Shown in pieces: positions 45,292 to 53,436 of a stretch of 64,000 nt of DNA. The notes below the pieces were generated by a model. It searched no databases. It was not told the DNA's origin and worked only from the letters and a program-made list of their open reading frames with translations. Where the stretch lies: NCBI RefSeq assembly GCF_036346855.1, contig NZ_CP107841.1:1798001-1862000 (forward strand). The letters run 5' to 3'. The first letter of the stretch is position 1. The number at the start of each line of letters is the position of its first letter. The DNA comes from Streptomyces europaeiscabiei (GTDB lineage Bacteria > Actinomycetota > Actinomycetes > Streptomycetales > Streptomycetaceae). The translations under genes were made by a program, and so were the position numbers.

Positions 45292-46539
45292 ATGCTCAGA
45301 TCGCACAGCTCCCGCGTCCCTGTCAGGACGCTTGTCGCCGCCACGTGTTGCGCCGCCCTCGCCGCCGGACTCCTCGCCGGAGCGGGCACCGCGACGGCCA
45401 CGCCCACGAAGGCCGCCCCCGAGCCCCACGCGCCCGGCGCGGCCGGCTCGAAGGTCGTCGGCTACTTCATCGACTGGGGCATCTACGGCCGCCAGTACTA
45501 CGTCAAGAACATCGAGACGTCCGGTTCGGCCAAGAAGCTCACGCACATCAACTACGCCTTCGGCAACGTCGTCGACGGCAAGTGCGTGATCGGCGACCCC
45601 TGGGCGGACACCGACAAGCCCTTCACCGCCGAGGAGTCCGTGGACGGCGTCGCCGACAGCGCGGACCAGCCGCTGAGCGGCAGCTTCAACCAGCTGCGCA
45701 AGCTCAAGAAGCTGCACCCGAACCTCAAGATCATCTGGTCCTTCGGCGGCTGGACCTGGTCCGGCGGCTTCGGCGAGGCGGCCAAGGACCCGCAGGCCTT
45801 CGCCAACTCCTGCTACGACCTCGTCGAGAACTCCCGGTGGAAGGACGTCTTCGACGGGATCGACATCGACTGGGAGTACCCCAACGCCTGCGGTCTCACC
45901 TGCGACACCAGCGGCAGCGAGGCCTTCGAGGACGTGATGGCGGCTCTGCGTAAACGATTCGGCAAGAAGGAGCTCGTCACCGCGGCCATCACGGCCGACG
46001 CCAAGCCCGGCGGCAAGATCGACGCGGCGGACTACGCGGGCGCCGCGAAGTACGTCGACTGGTACAACCCGATGACGTACGACTACTTCGGCTCGTGGGA
46101 CGCGACCACCGCCCCGCACTCGCCGCTGTACCCGTACCCCGGCATCGCCGACAAGGCGTTCAACACCGCCGCCACCATCAAGAAGCTGAGGAGCCTCGGC
46201 ATCCCGCCGTCCAAGCTGCTGCTGGGCATCGGCTTCTACGGGCGCGGCTGGACCGGTGTCACACAGTCGGCGCCCGGCGGCACCGCGACCGGCCCGGCGG
46301 CGGGGACGTACGAGGCGGGCTACGAGGACTACAAGGTGCTCAGGGCGACCTGCCCGGCCAACGGGATCGTCGGTGGCACCGCGTACGCCAAGTGCGGTGA
46401 CGACTGGTGGAGTTACGACACCCCGCAGACCATCAAGGGAAAGATGGCCTACAAGAACGCGCAGGGCCTGGGCGGCACCTTCTTCTGGGAGCTGAGCGGC
46501 GACACGGCGAACGGTGAGCTGATCAAGGCGATCAAGTAG
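45292..46539 (+). CDS. Secreted family 18 chitinase
   Basis: A 415-residue GH18 chitinase. An N-terminal Sec signal peptide (about residues 1-37, with RTLVAATCCAALAAGLLAG and a TATA-type cleavage region) is followed directly by the catalytic barrel starting VVGYFIDWGIYGRQYYVKNI. The active-site motif DGIDIDWEYP (residues 190-199) holds the proton donor Glu197. SFGGWTWSGGF and YNPMTYDYFGSW are other substrate-cleft motifs. There is no chitin-binding or fibronectin module. It corresponds by position to the S. coelicolor chitinase gene SCO1429, from memory. The upstream promoter has DasR-like and direct-repeat elements. Confidence 0.96.
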   Translation: MLRSHSSRVPVRTLVAATCCAALAAGLLAGAGTATATPTKAAPEPHAPGAAGSKVVGYFIDWGIYGRQYYVKNIETSGSAKKLTHINYAFGNVVDGKCVIGDPWADTDKPFTAEESVDGVADSADQPLSGSFNQLRKLKKLHPNLKIIWSFGGWTWSGGFGEAAKDPQAFANSCYDLVENSRWKDVFDGIDIDWEYPNACGLTCDTSGSEAFEDVMAALRKRFGKKELVTAAITADAKPGGKIDAADYAGAAKYVDWYNPMTYDYFGSWDATTAPHSPLYPYPGIADKAFNTAATIKKLRSLGIPPSKLLLGIGFYGRGWTGVTQSAPGGTATGPAAGTYEAGYEDYKVLRATCPANGIVGGTAYAKCGDDWWSYDTPQTIKGKMAYKNAQGLGGTFFWELSGDTANGELIKAIK

Positions 46540-46558
46540 CCGCCGCGACGGGGGACTT

Positions 46559-46590
46559 GGGGTGGGGGTCGGTCGGCGGACCTCCACCCC
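46559..46590. terminator. Terminator between chitinase and TetR genes
   Basis: GGGGTGGGGGTC (46559-46570) pairs with GACCTCCACCCC (46579-46590) with one G-U pair and an 8-base loop. It starts 19 bases after the chitinase stop and precedes the convergent TetR stop. Confidence 0.75.
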
Positions 46591-46627
46591 GAGCGCGTTT
46601 CCCGGGCGTTGCCGGCTTGCGGGGCGC

Positions 46628-47287
46628 TCAGCAGCCCCGGCGGGCGGGTTCCGGTGCGAGGTAGGCCGGGGCGAGCTCCTCGATGGCGCGCAGCGAGCCG
46701 CCCAGCATCTTGACGAGCAGATCGCGCATGGTGTCGCGGGGCAGCTCCGGGCGGCCGATCCAGTCGAGGGTGGCGCCCTCGACCGCGCACACCCAGCCGA
46801 ACAGGCCCATGCGGGCGACCGGTTCGATGTCGCTCCTGCCGTACGCGCCCTCGGCGATGGTGGCGACGATCGCCTCACGCACGCCGTCCCGGATGGCGTG
46901 CACCTGGGCGTCGAAGCCGACGCCGCCACTGACGATCGTGCGGTAGGCGGCCTGGTTGTCCTCCGCGTAGCGCAGATAGCTTTCCATGGTCCGGTGCACC
47001 CGCTCCACGGGCGGCAGTTGGACGCCGCTCGCCGCGAACGTGATCAGATCGGCGACCGAGTCCTCGACGATCGCGAGGTAATAGCCGCGCTTGGACTTGA
47101 AGTAGTAGTAGATCAGCCCCTTGGCCACGTGCGCCTGCCGCGCGATGTCGTCCATCGACAACGTGTCGTACGACGTGTCGGCGAACAACTTGCGCCCGAT
47201 GGAGATGAGTTCGGCGCGGCGCGCTGACGAGCGGTCGGTGCCGCGGGCCCGTGGCGGTTCGACACCACGCTGTTGGCTACTCTTCAA
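46628..47287 (-). CDS. TetR/AcrR-family regulator
   Basis: A 219-residue repressor. A basic leader of about 25 residues precedes the TetR helix-turn-helix ELISIGRKLFADTSYDTLSM and AHVAKGLIYYYFKSKRGYY (about 25-75). The C-terminal ligand domain is all-helical (YLRYAEDNQAAYRTIVSGG and following). The only start fitting the length is a TTG at 47287; no good ribosome site is seen, and a later start would remove the leader only. It is convergent with the chitinase and divergent from nothing close, so targets are uncertain; the acyl-CoA dehydrogenase gene nearby is a candidate. Confidence 0.88.
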   Translation of the reverse strand: MKSSQQRGVEPPRARGTDRSSARRAELISIGRKLFADTSYDTLSMDDIARQAHVAKGLIYYYFKSKRGYYLAIVEDSVADLITFAASGVQLPPVERVHRTMESYLRYAEDNQAAYRTIVSGGVGFDAQVHAIRDGVREAIVATIAEGAYGRSDIEPVARMGLFGWVCAVEGATLDWIGRPELPRDTMRDLLVKMLGGSLRAIEELAPAYLAPEPARRGC

Positions 47288-47390
47288 TTTCGGTCCTGGT
47301 CTCCAACTGCCAGCGGGACAACCGCAGTATTGCAGACCCTCACCACCAGCTTGTTCGACTCTGATCGACAGAATCGACCGGCCGATCAGG

Positions 47391-47537
47391 TCACAGCAGA
47401 CCCAGCTGGGTCACCAGCATCGCGACGACCACGACCAGGGTCCAGCCCATGATGTGCTCGACGGTCTTCGGGCCGTCGTCCCTGGGGCCGCCCGTGCGGG
47501 TCTGGACACGGTTGGCGGTGGCGGAGGTCGCGGTCAT
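47391..47537 (-). CDS. SCO1431-family small membrane protein
   Basis: A 48-residue peptide: a hydrophilic N-terminus (TATSATANRVQTRTGGPRDD), then GPKTVEHIMGWTLVVVVAML leading into a single C-terminal transmembrane helix. It matches the SCO1431 family of small actinobacterial membrane proteins as I remember it, including the conserved KTVEHIxGW start of the helix. Function unknown. The ATG at 47537 has only weak ribosome-site sequence. It lies between the TetR gene and the C39 peptidase gene, where SCO1431 lies in S. coelicolor. Confidence 0.8.
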   Translation of the reverse strand: MTATSATANRVQTRTGGPRDDGPKTVEHIMGWTLVVVVAMLVTQLGLL

Positions 47538-47637
47538 GGCAGCTCGCTGGTGTGATCGGCATGCGGTGGGCTCCCCCACCGTTCCGTCCACCTTGCCACC
47601 GCATGGGCGGTTCGCGGCCGAGAGCTTGGTCACATGG

Positions 47638-47670
47638 CGGCGCGGCCCCGGGTCACCCGGGGCCGCGCCG
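47638..47670 (-). terminator. Terminator of the C39 peptidase gene
   Basis: A 16-base perfect inverted repeat CGGCGCGGCCCCGGGT (47638-47653) with 47655-47670, ending 16 bases beyond the peptidase stop codon on the minus strand. A realistic hairpin has a short 3-5 base loop. Confidence 0.8.
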
Positions 47671-47685
47671 CATCGGCACACCGCG

Positions 47686-49068
47686 TCAGCGGACGCCCAC
47701 CGCCGCGAGCGCCGTGAGCTGGCGGGACGTGGGCCGAGCCGGGAAGTACAGGTAGCAGATGCCGCCCGTGCCGGAGACGACCTTGCCGGCGGCGTTGTAC
47801 CGCTTGGTCCGCAGCCAGATGTTCTCCCACTCGCGCCGCCGGTAGATCCGGCGCACCGCCTCGTTGGTCGGCGAGTTCGGGTCGTTGGCGATGACGTCGC
47901 CGTCGGCGGTGAAGCCGATCACCGTCATGAGGTGACCGGCCGTGCCGTAGCCCGCCCCCGTGAGTTCCGCCGCGAGGAACGACTGCGAGGTGATCACCGG
48001 GATGCCCGCCGCGATCAGCGTCTCCAGGTCGGTGAGCGAGCCCAGCCGGGTCACCACGCCCTGGAGGTCCTTGTAGGTGGCGGCGTACGCGGCGTTGAAG
48101 GGCCAGTTGCCACAGCCCTCGTACTGGTAGTCGAAGGTGAACCGCGCCGCGTGGCACACCTGCGGGTCCGCGTACGCCGGGTCGACCCAGGCCAGGTCCG
48201 CGGCGCTGGGCTTCCGGCCCCAGAACTCTGTGATCATCTGCGAGGAGGTGGGGCTGCACCAGGCCTCACCACCGTTGTCGTACTCGGGGTACTGGCCCTT
48301 GTGGGTCTCCTGGGAGTAGCGCGGAACGTTCAGCTCCCGGGCGAGCCCCGGGGCGGAGGCCGGGACGGTGAAGCGGTCGGGCACGTCGGAGCCCATGGCA
48401 CCGAGCCGCCACACCGTGGGGGTGAGCCGGGTGCCGGGCGTGCGGTACAGGGTCAGCCGCAGCCGGTACGAGGCGAGACGCAGGCCCGTGGCCGGGTCGT
48501 CGACGGCGAAGGTGTCGGTCCAGACACTGCTCCTGCCGTCCTCCTGGCCGTCGACGGAGGTCCGTCTGATGTCCTGATCGCCGGCCGCCCAACGGCCCAG
48601 GACGTACCAGGGCGTGTCCGTGCCGTCGGAGTACGTGCCCTTCAGCTCGATCCGGATCCAGGTGCCGGCCGGGGTGCGCGCGTTCCAGGACGCGATGACC
48701 TCGGTGGCGGGCACGGTGACCCGGTGGACCGGGGAGGTCCAGGTCGCGTACTCCCAGGCGGCCGTCCGCCCGGTGTGCGGGTCGGTGTAGTCGGTGGTGC
48801 CGAGCGGCACGTCGATCACCAGCCCCGGCCGCTCCCCCGCCTTCGCCCGGGTGCCCTCGGCGCCGCCGGCACGCCAGTCGGTGTACGAGGTCCAGGCGTG
48901 GTACTCCGCCGGGCGTTCCGGTGCTTGTGCGAGGTGGGCGGGGACTTCGCCCCGGCCGCTCGTGGTGTCGGCGACCGCCCGACCCGCCGATCCTCCGGCC
49001 GCTGCGGCGGCGGTGGCGACGGCTGCGGTCAGGACGGTCCTGCGGGACGGCTCGGAAAGGCTCGTCAT
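47686..49068 (-). CDS. Tat-exported C39-family peptidase-like protein
   Basis: A 460-residue secreted protein. The N-terminus [21 protein letters not shown] is a twin-arginine signal (Arg9-Arg10). An N-terminal beta-rich domain (about 40-230) is followed by a C39_2-type papain-like domain. Its nucleophile is the Cys in GGEAWCSPTSSQM, with the His in GTAGHLMTVIGF and an Asp/Asn in VIANDPNSPTNE. The family cleaves peptides or acts as a cell-wall-associated cysteine protease; substrate unknown. The ATG at 49068 places the RR motif correctly; a GTG 15 codons earlier lacks a ribosome site. Confidence 0.9.
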   Translation of the reverse strand: MTSLSEPSRRTVLTAAVATAAAAAGGSAGRAVADTTSGRGEVPAHLAQAPERPAEYHAWTSYTDWRAGGAEGTRAKAGERPGLVIDVPLGTTDYTDPHTGRTAAWEYATWTSPVHRVTVPATEVIASWNARTPAGTWIRIELKGTYSDGTDTPWYVLGRWAAGDQDIRRTSVDGQEDGRSSVWTDTFAVDDPATGLRLASYRLRLTLYRTPGTRLTPTVWRLGAMGSDVPDRFTVPASAPGLARELNVPRYSQETHKGQYPEYDNGGEAWCSPTSSQMITEFWGRKPSAADLAWVDPAYADPQVCHAARFTFDYQYEGCGNWPFNAAYAATYKDLQGVVTRLGSLTDLETLIAAGIPVITSQSFLAAELTGAGYGTAGHLMTVIGFTADGDVIANDPNSPTNEAVRRIYRRREWENIWLRTKRYNAAGKVVSGTGGICYLYFPARPTSRQLTALAAVGVR

Positions 49069-49241
49069 CTGCGGGAGACCCCCAGTGATCCGGAAGGAAC
49101 GGTTCAGACGCACGGCTGTTCGCCCACTATGGACGCCGGGGAAGGGCTTCTGCCAGCACCTCGCGCCTCGCCACGCCCGCCAATATTGGTCGACACCACT
49201 GGCATGCTCCGGGGCCTCGCGCCACGGTGTTCAATCCACGT

Positions 49242-49895
49242 ATGCACGCCTCCCCCGCGCCCATGGACCCCGTCGTCGACGCCCTCGCCGCACGGCTGCG
49301 GCGGCTGTCTCCCTCCTGCGGACCGGTCCGGCTGGTCGGCGTCGACGGGCACGCCGGCTCCGGGAAGAGCACCTTCGCCGGGCGGCTCGCCGACGCGCTC
49401 GGCGGCGCCCCGGTGCTGCACCTCGACGACATCGCCACGCACGAGGAGCTGTTCGCGTGGACCGAACGCCTGCTGGACCAGGTGATCGAGCCGCTGCGCC
49501 ACGGCCGGAGCGCGCGCTATGCCCCGTACGACTGGCGTGCGCGCGGTTACGGCGCCGCACGCGTCCTGCCGCCGGCGTCCGTGATCGTCGTCGAGGGGGT
49601 GGGCGCGGGCCGGCGCGCACTGCGCCGATATCTGGCGCGGCTGGTGTGGATGGAGTTGCCGGAGGAGGAGGCCTGGGCGCGTGGGCAGGCGCGGGACGGA
49701 GCGGAGCAGAGCGAGTTCTGGGCTGGCTGGGTCCGGGCGGAGCGTCGGCATTTCGCCGAGGATCCTTCTCGGCCCTTCGCCGATCTGCTGATTCGGCCGG
49801 GAGGCGCGGGGTACGAGGTGCTCACGGGACCTGCGACGACTCCCGGATCGGGACCTCATCTCACTCAGGGTGACGACCCATCCGCAATGTGCTGA
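49242..49895 (+). CDS. Nucleoside/uridine kinase-like P-loop protein
   Basis: A 217-residue cytoplasmic P-loop NTPase. Walker A GVDGHAGSGKSTFAGRL lies at about residues 36-52. A substrate strand VLHLDDIATHEELFAW resembles the DDF motif of uridine kinases, and an Asp/Arg-containing YAPYDWRARGYG segment resembles the nucleoside-binding region. VIVVEGVGAGRRALR matches the lid-proximal strand. The ATG at 49242 is used; a GTG at 49227 adds five residues. The exact substrate is unknown. It is divergent from the Tat-exported peptidase. Confidence 0.85.
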   Translation: MHASPAPMDPVVDALAARLRRLSPSCGPVRLVGVDGHAGSGKSTFAGRLADALGGAPVLHLDDIATHEELFAWTERLLDQVIEPLRHGRSARYAPYDWRARGYGAARVLPPASVIVVEGVGAGRRALRRYLARLVWMELPEEEAWARGQARDGAEQSEFWAGWVRAERRHFAEDPSRPFADLLIRPGGAGYEVLTGPATTPGSGPHLTQGDDPSAMC

Positions 49896-49944
49896 ACCTG
49901 TGAAGGCGGCCGTCCGAGAAGTTCCTCAAGTGCCTCAACTCGGC

Positions 49945-49973
49945 TTGACCGGGGGGCCGTACAGGTCTTACGT
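49945..49973 (+). promoter_or_regulatory. Vegetative-type promoter for a possible small RNA
   Basis: TTGACC (49945-49950) and TTACGT (49968-49973) are 17 bases apart, a good match to the principal-sigma promoter. No coding region follows within 350 bases, but two hairpins do, the second shaped like a terminator. Confidence 0.6.
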
Positions 49974-49979
49974 TCTGAA

Positions 49980-50050
49980 TGTGCGGTCGTTCGTGACCGC
50001 CCAGAGTCGCGAAGCCCCCGGTTGTTCCCCCGTGATCGGGGGCTTCGTTC
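49980..50050 (+). ncRNA. Candidate small RNA with two hairpins
   Basis: Starting about 7 bases after the -10 box, the sequence forms GCGGTC/GACCGC (49983-50000). It then forms a perfect 10-base-pair stem GAAGCCCCCG/CGGGGGCTTC (50011-50046) with a C-rich loop, followed by GTTCTGCCTTCTT. Promoter, hairpin and terminator together with no reading frame suggest a transcript of about 70 nucleotides. It could instead be an attenuator in the leader of the AAA+ gene that starts at 50330. The C-run in the loop recalls actinobacterial C-rich-loop RNAs, but I cannot assign a family. Confidence 0.5.
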
Positions 50051-50329
50051 TGCCTTCTTCCGGCGCTACCGGAACTCCCGGGGCACGATTCCTTCACCCT
50101 CGGTCACCGTCCGCAATGCGCCCCGTCCGCTCCCACCTCGTAAGACGAGGGCTGCGGCGCCCTTCGAAGGGCGACCGACCCGCAGGTACGATGCCCAGGG
50201 TGCGACCTTCGGACGGCTGCAGCAACGCACCGGCGCAACTCCCGTCCACGGCACAGCGGTTCGACGAAGGCTGCCGACGGGCAACGGCCCGTTCGGTTTC
50301 CAACGGGGGCACGGTTTGTGGGGGACGTG

Positions 50330-52204
50330 ATGGACTTCGGCTCGCGGGGCCCCGAGGCCCCGGCCGACCTCGCCTGGCTGCGAGGCGTGGACGCCTACAC
50401 GATGGGCGCCTATCCGCAGGCGGAGGAGGAGTTCCGCGCCGCGGTGCGGATGGATCCCGGGATGGCCGACGGCTGGCTCGGGCTGCACGCCCTGCGGGTG
50501 GACACGACGACCGCGCTGCTGCGGATGTTCCGGCATCGGGAGCGCTTCGGGGAACAGCGCACACGGCACCGGCGCACCCTCAACTCCTGGTACTGGCTGG
50601 GCTGGTGGGTGCAGCCGGTACTGGAGAGCCCGCGTGATCTGCTCCTCGCGCACGCCTCGCACTGGCTGGACGGGCGCCATGTGCCCGAGCTGGACCGGGC
50701 GCTCGCGGGGCTGCCGCCGGTCGACGCGGACCACCAGGTGCGCTTTCTGCACGCCTGCCGCGCCTACCTCGTCAAGGACTGGGAGCAACTGGTCCGGCAC
50801 ACCGATCCACTGCTCGACGATCCGCTGCTGGGGATCGAGGCGGGCCTGTTCGGCGGGATGGCCCGGGTCCGGCTGGAGACGTACGGGCAGGCCGAGCCGC
50901 TGCTCTCCGCCGCGCTGATGCGATGTCGCAGCGAGCAGCCGCAGCGCAAGGAGCTGCGCTACTGGCTGGCGCGCGCCCACGAGGGCACGGGGCGCAGCGC
51001 GGCCGCGCTGCCGCTGTACCGGGCCGTGCACCGGGTCGACCCCGCGTTCATGGACACCTCCGCGCGGCTCGCGGCGATCGCCATGGGGGACGGGTACGAC
51101 GACGACGCGAGCGACTTCGCGGCGATCGCCCTCGCCGGGATCGGGCAGGACGTGCTCGACGGCGACGGGCTGGAGCCGTTCTTCGACCCCGAGGGACGGG
51201 ATGTGAAGGTCTCCGATCCCGGACCTCCGCCGCCGGGCGGGCTGCCGCCCGAGGCCGGCGACACCTTCGTACGGGAGAAGTCCGTGGTACCGGTGGAGCC
51301 GCTGTCCCTGCCGGCCGGGCCGACGGATCCGGAGCTGCTGGAGGAGGCGCTCGCGGAGCTGGAGCGGATGGTCGGTCTTGAGCCGGTGAAGCGACAGGTC
51401 AAGGCGTTGTCCGCGCAGCTGAACATGGCGCGGTTGCGGACCGGGCAGGGGTTGCCGGTCCAACCGCCGAAGCGGCACTTCGTCTTCTCCGGGCCGTCCG
51501 GTACCGGGAAGACGACCGTGGCGCGAATACTGGGCCGTGTCTTCTACGCGCTCGGCCTGCTGGGCGGCGATCACCTCGTCGAGGCGCAGCGGGCTGACCT
51601 CGTGGGCGAGTACCTCGGGCAGACCGCGGTGAAGGCCAACGAGCTGATCGACTCGGCGATCGGTGGCGTGCTGTTCGTCGACGAGGCGTACTCCCTGTCC
51701 AACTCCGGCTACGGGAAGGGCGACGCGTACGGCGACGAGGCGCTGCAGGTGCTGCTGAAGCGGGCCGAGGACAACCGGGATCATCTGGTCGTGATCCTCG
51801 CGGGCTATCCGGAGGGGATGGACCGGCTGCTGGCCGCGAACCCCGGATTGTCCTCCCGGTTCACGACCCGCGTGGACTTCCCCTCCTACCGGCCCTTGGA
51901 ACTGACCTCCATCGGGGAGGTGCTCGCCGCCGAGAACGGGGACGCCTGGGACGAGGAGGCTCTCGACGAGTTGCGGTCCGTCTCCGGGCACGTCGTCGAC
52001 CAGGGGTGGATCGACGAGCTGGGGAACGGGCGGTTCCTGCGGACGCTGTACGAGAAGAGCTGCGCGTACCGGGATCTGCGGCTGTCGGGGTACCCGTCGA
52101 TTCCCACGCGGGACGATCTGTCCACGCTGCGGCTGCCGGATCTGATGCAGGCGTACGGGGAGGTGTTGTCGGGGCGGGGGCCCGGGGGTCCTTCGGCGCT
52201 GTGA
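50330..52204 (+). CDS. EccA/CbxX-type AAA+ ATPase with TPR-like N-terminus
   Basis: A 624-residue protein. The N-terminal 300 residues are helical TPR-like repeats (YTMGAYPQAEEEFRAAVRMD, and SAAALPLYRAVHRVDPAFMD). After an acidic/Pro-rich linker comes a CbbX/EccA AAA+ module with Walker A FSGPSGTGKTTVARIL (about 386-401), Walker B GGVLFVDEAYSLS, sensor 1 VILAGYPEGMDRL and arginine finger region NPGLSSRF. This is the plan of EccA, the cytosolic ATPase of mycobacterial type VII secretion, but no Esx genes are near. ATG 50330 follows GGGGGA; a GTG at 50318 does not. Confidence 0.9.
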   Translation: MDFGSRGPEAPADLAWLRGVDAYTMGAYPQAEEEFRAAVRMDPGMADGWLGLHALRVDTTTALLRMFRHRERFGEQRTRHRRTLNSWYWLGWWVQPVLESPRDLLLAHASHWLDGRHVPELDRALAGLPPVDADHQVRFLHACRAYLVKDWEQLVRHTDPLLDDPLLGIEAGLFGGMARVRLETYGQAEPLLSAALMRCRSEQPQRKELRYWLARAHEGTGRSAAALPLYRAVHRVDPAFMDTSARLAAIAMGDGYDDDASDFAAIALAGIGQDVLDGDGLEPFFDPEGRDVKVSDPGPPPPGGLPPEAGDTFVREKSVVPVEPLSLPAGPTDPELLEEALAELERMVGLEPVKRQVKALSAQLNMARLRTGQGLPVQPPKRHFVFSGPSGTGKTTVARILGRVFYALGLLGGDHLVEAQRADLVGEYLGQTAVKANELIDSAIGGVLFVDEAYSLSNSGYGKGDAYGDEALQVLLKRAEDNRDHLVVILAGYPEGMDRLLAANPGLSSRFTTRVDFPSYRPLELTSIGEVLAAENGDAWDEEALDELRSVSGHVVDQGWIDELGNGRFLRTLYEKSCAYRDLRLSGYPSIPTRDDLSTLRLPDLMQAYGEVLSGRGPGGPSAL

Positions 52205-52263
52205 TTTTTTCGCCCCCGCCGCCCCTACCCGTCCCATCCTCAGGGGGAGCGCGCCCCTTCGAC

Positions 52264-52345
52264 CCCCGTCAAAGACTCGGGGCTCCGCCCCGGACCCCGT
52301 TCGCGCAGTTCCCCGCGCCCCTCAAAAAAAGGGGCGCGGGGGCGG
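52264..52345. terminator. Bidirectional terminator and dispersed repeat (copy D)
   Basis: CCCCGCGCCCC (52311-52321) pairs perfectly with GGGGCGCGGGG (52331-52341) around TCAAAAAAA, between convergent AAA+ and CNNM genes. A smaller GGGGCTCCGCCCC hairpin lies at 52279-52291. On the minus strand the element reads GGCGCGGGGAACTGCGCG, the same core as the repeats at 12500, 18302 and 38152, showing that this repeat family can serve as a terminator. Confidence 0.85.
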
Positions 52346-52347
52346 GG

Positions 52348-53436
52348 TCAGCTCGCCAGGACCTCCTCCGGGGTCTCGCTGCCCCGCGGTTCCGTCACCC
52401 TGACCGGCTGGATCTCCCGGTGTGCCGGATCGCGAACCTCGCCGACCAGCAGCTCCAGGACATCCTCCAGGGCGACCAGGCCCAGGACCTTGCCGGAGGC
52501 GTCCGCCACCTGGGCCAGGTGGGTGGCCGCGCGGCGCATGACCGTCAGCGCGTCGTCCAGCGGAAGCTCCGCGCGGAGGGTGGTCATGGGGCGCCAGATC
52601 TGCTGGGGGACGGCGCGGTCGGAGTCCTCCAGATCGAGGACGTCCTTGACGTGGAGGTAGCGGCCCATGAAGGCGCCGTTCTCCGCGACCACCGGGAAGC
52701 GGGAGTAGCCGGTGCGGGCGGTCAGCGCCACGACCTGGGCGGGGGTCACCGAGGGGACCACCGTCACCAGGGAGTCGCGCTTCAGCAGGACGTCCGTCAC
52801 CGGGCGGGAGCCCAGCTCCAGCGCGTCCTCCAGACGCTCCTGCTCCTCGGGGTCGAGCAGCCCGGCCTGCCCGGAGTCCTCGACCAGCCGGACCAGCTGG
52901 ACGCTGGTGAATACTGCCTCGACCTCGTCCTTGGGCTCGACGTGGAAAAGTCTCAGGATGACGCGGGCACAGGCTCCGAGGCCGATCGTGACGGGCTTGC
53001 ACAGCCTCGCGAAGGCCACCAGCGCCGGGCTCAGCCACAGCGCCGTCTTCTCGGGCGCCGCCATGGCCAGGTTCTTCGGCAGCATCTCGCCGATGACGAG
53101 GTGCAGGAAGATGACGACCGCGAGGGCGATCACATATCCCAGGGGGTGGATCATGCCGTGCGGCAGGTGGATCGCCTCGAAGACCGGCTCCAGCAGCTTC
53201 GCCACCGTCGGCTCGGCCACCGCGCCCAGTGTCAGGGAGCAGACGGTGATGCCGAACTGGGCCGCCGCCATCATCTGAGGCAGGTTCTCCAGGCCGTAGA
53301 GGACCTGTCGGGCCCGCGCCGTCCCCAGCGGTTCGATCTGGCTGCGGCGGACGGAGACCAGGGCGAACTCGGCGCCGACGAAGAAGCCGTTGGCGAGCAC
53401 GAGAAGCAGGGCGAACAGGAGTTGGAGGACGGTCAT
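52348..53436 (-). CDS. CNNM-domain membrane protein with CBS pair
   Basis: A 362-residue HlyC/CorC-type protein. The N-terminal CNNM (DUF21) domain has three to four helices with FFVGAEFALVSVRRSQIE and LVIGEMLPKNLA. A CBS pair follows (about 205-335, SLVTVVPSVTP, YSRFPVV and VLGLVALEDVLELLVGEV). The C-terminal CorC_HlyC domain is missing, unlike the upstream paralogue. Such proteins are linked to Mg2+/Co2+ efflux. Its ATG overlaps the upstream gene's stop by 4 bases, so both paralogues are made together and may pair. Confidence 0.9.
   Translation of the reverse strand: MTVLQLLFALLLVLANGFFVGAEFALVSVRRSQIEPLGTARARQVLYGLENLPQMMAAAQFGITVCSLTLGAVAEPTVAKLLEPVFEAIHLPHGMIHPLGYVIALAVVIFLHLVIGEMLPKNLAMAAPEKTALWLSPALVAFARLCKPVTIGLGACARVILRLFHVEPKDEVEAVFTSVQLVRLVEDSGQAGLLDPEEQERLEDALELGSRPVTDVLLKRDSLVTVVPSVTPAQVVALTARTGYSRFPVVAENGAFMGRYLHVKDVLDLEDSDRAVPQQIWRPMTTLRAELPLDDALTVMRRAATHLAQVADASGKVLGLVALEDVLELLVGEVRDPAHREIQPVRVTEPRGSETPEEVLAS

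Noticed and set aside
47449..49485. Plus-strand frame opposite the C39 peptidase
   Set aside because: The minus-strand product has a Tat signal and catalytic motifs; the plus-strand frame also crosses the divergent promoter gap.
50066..52237. Long minus-strand frame opposite the EccA-like gene
   Set aside because: The plus strand has Walker A, Walker B and sensor motifs; the antisense frame is a product of GC-rich codon bias.
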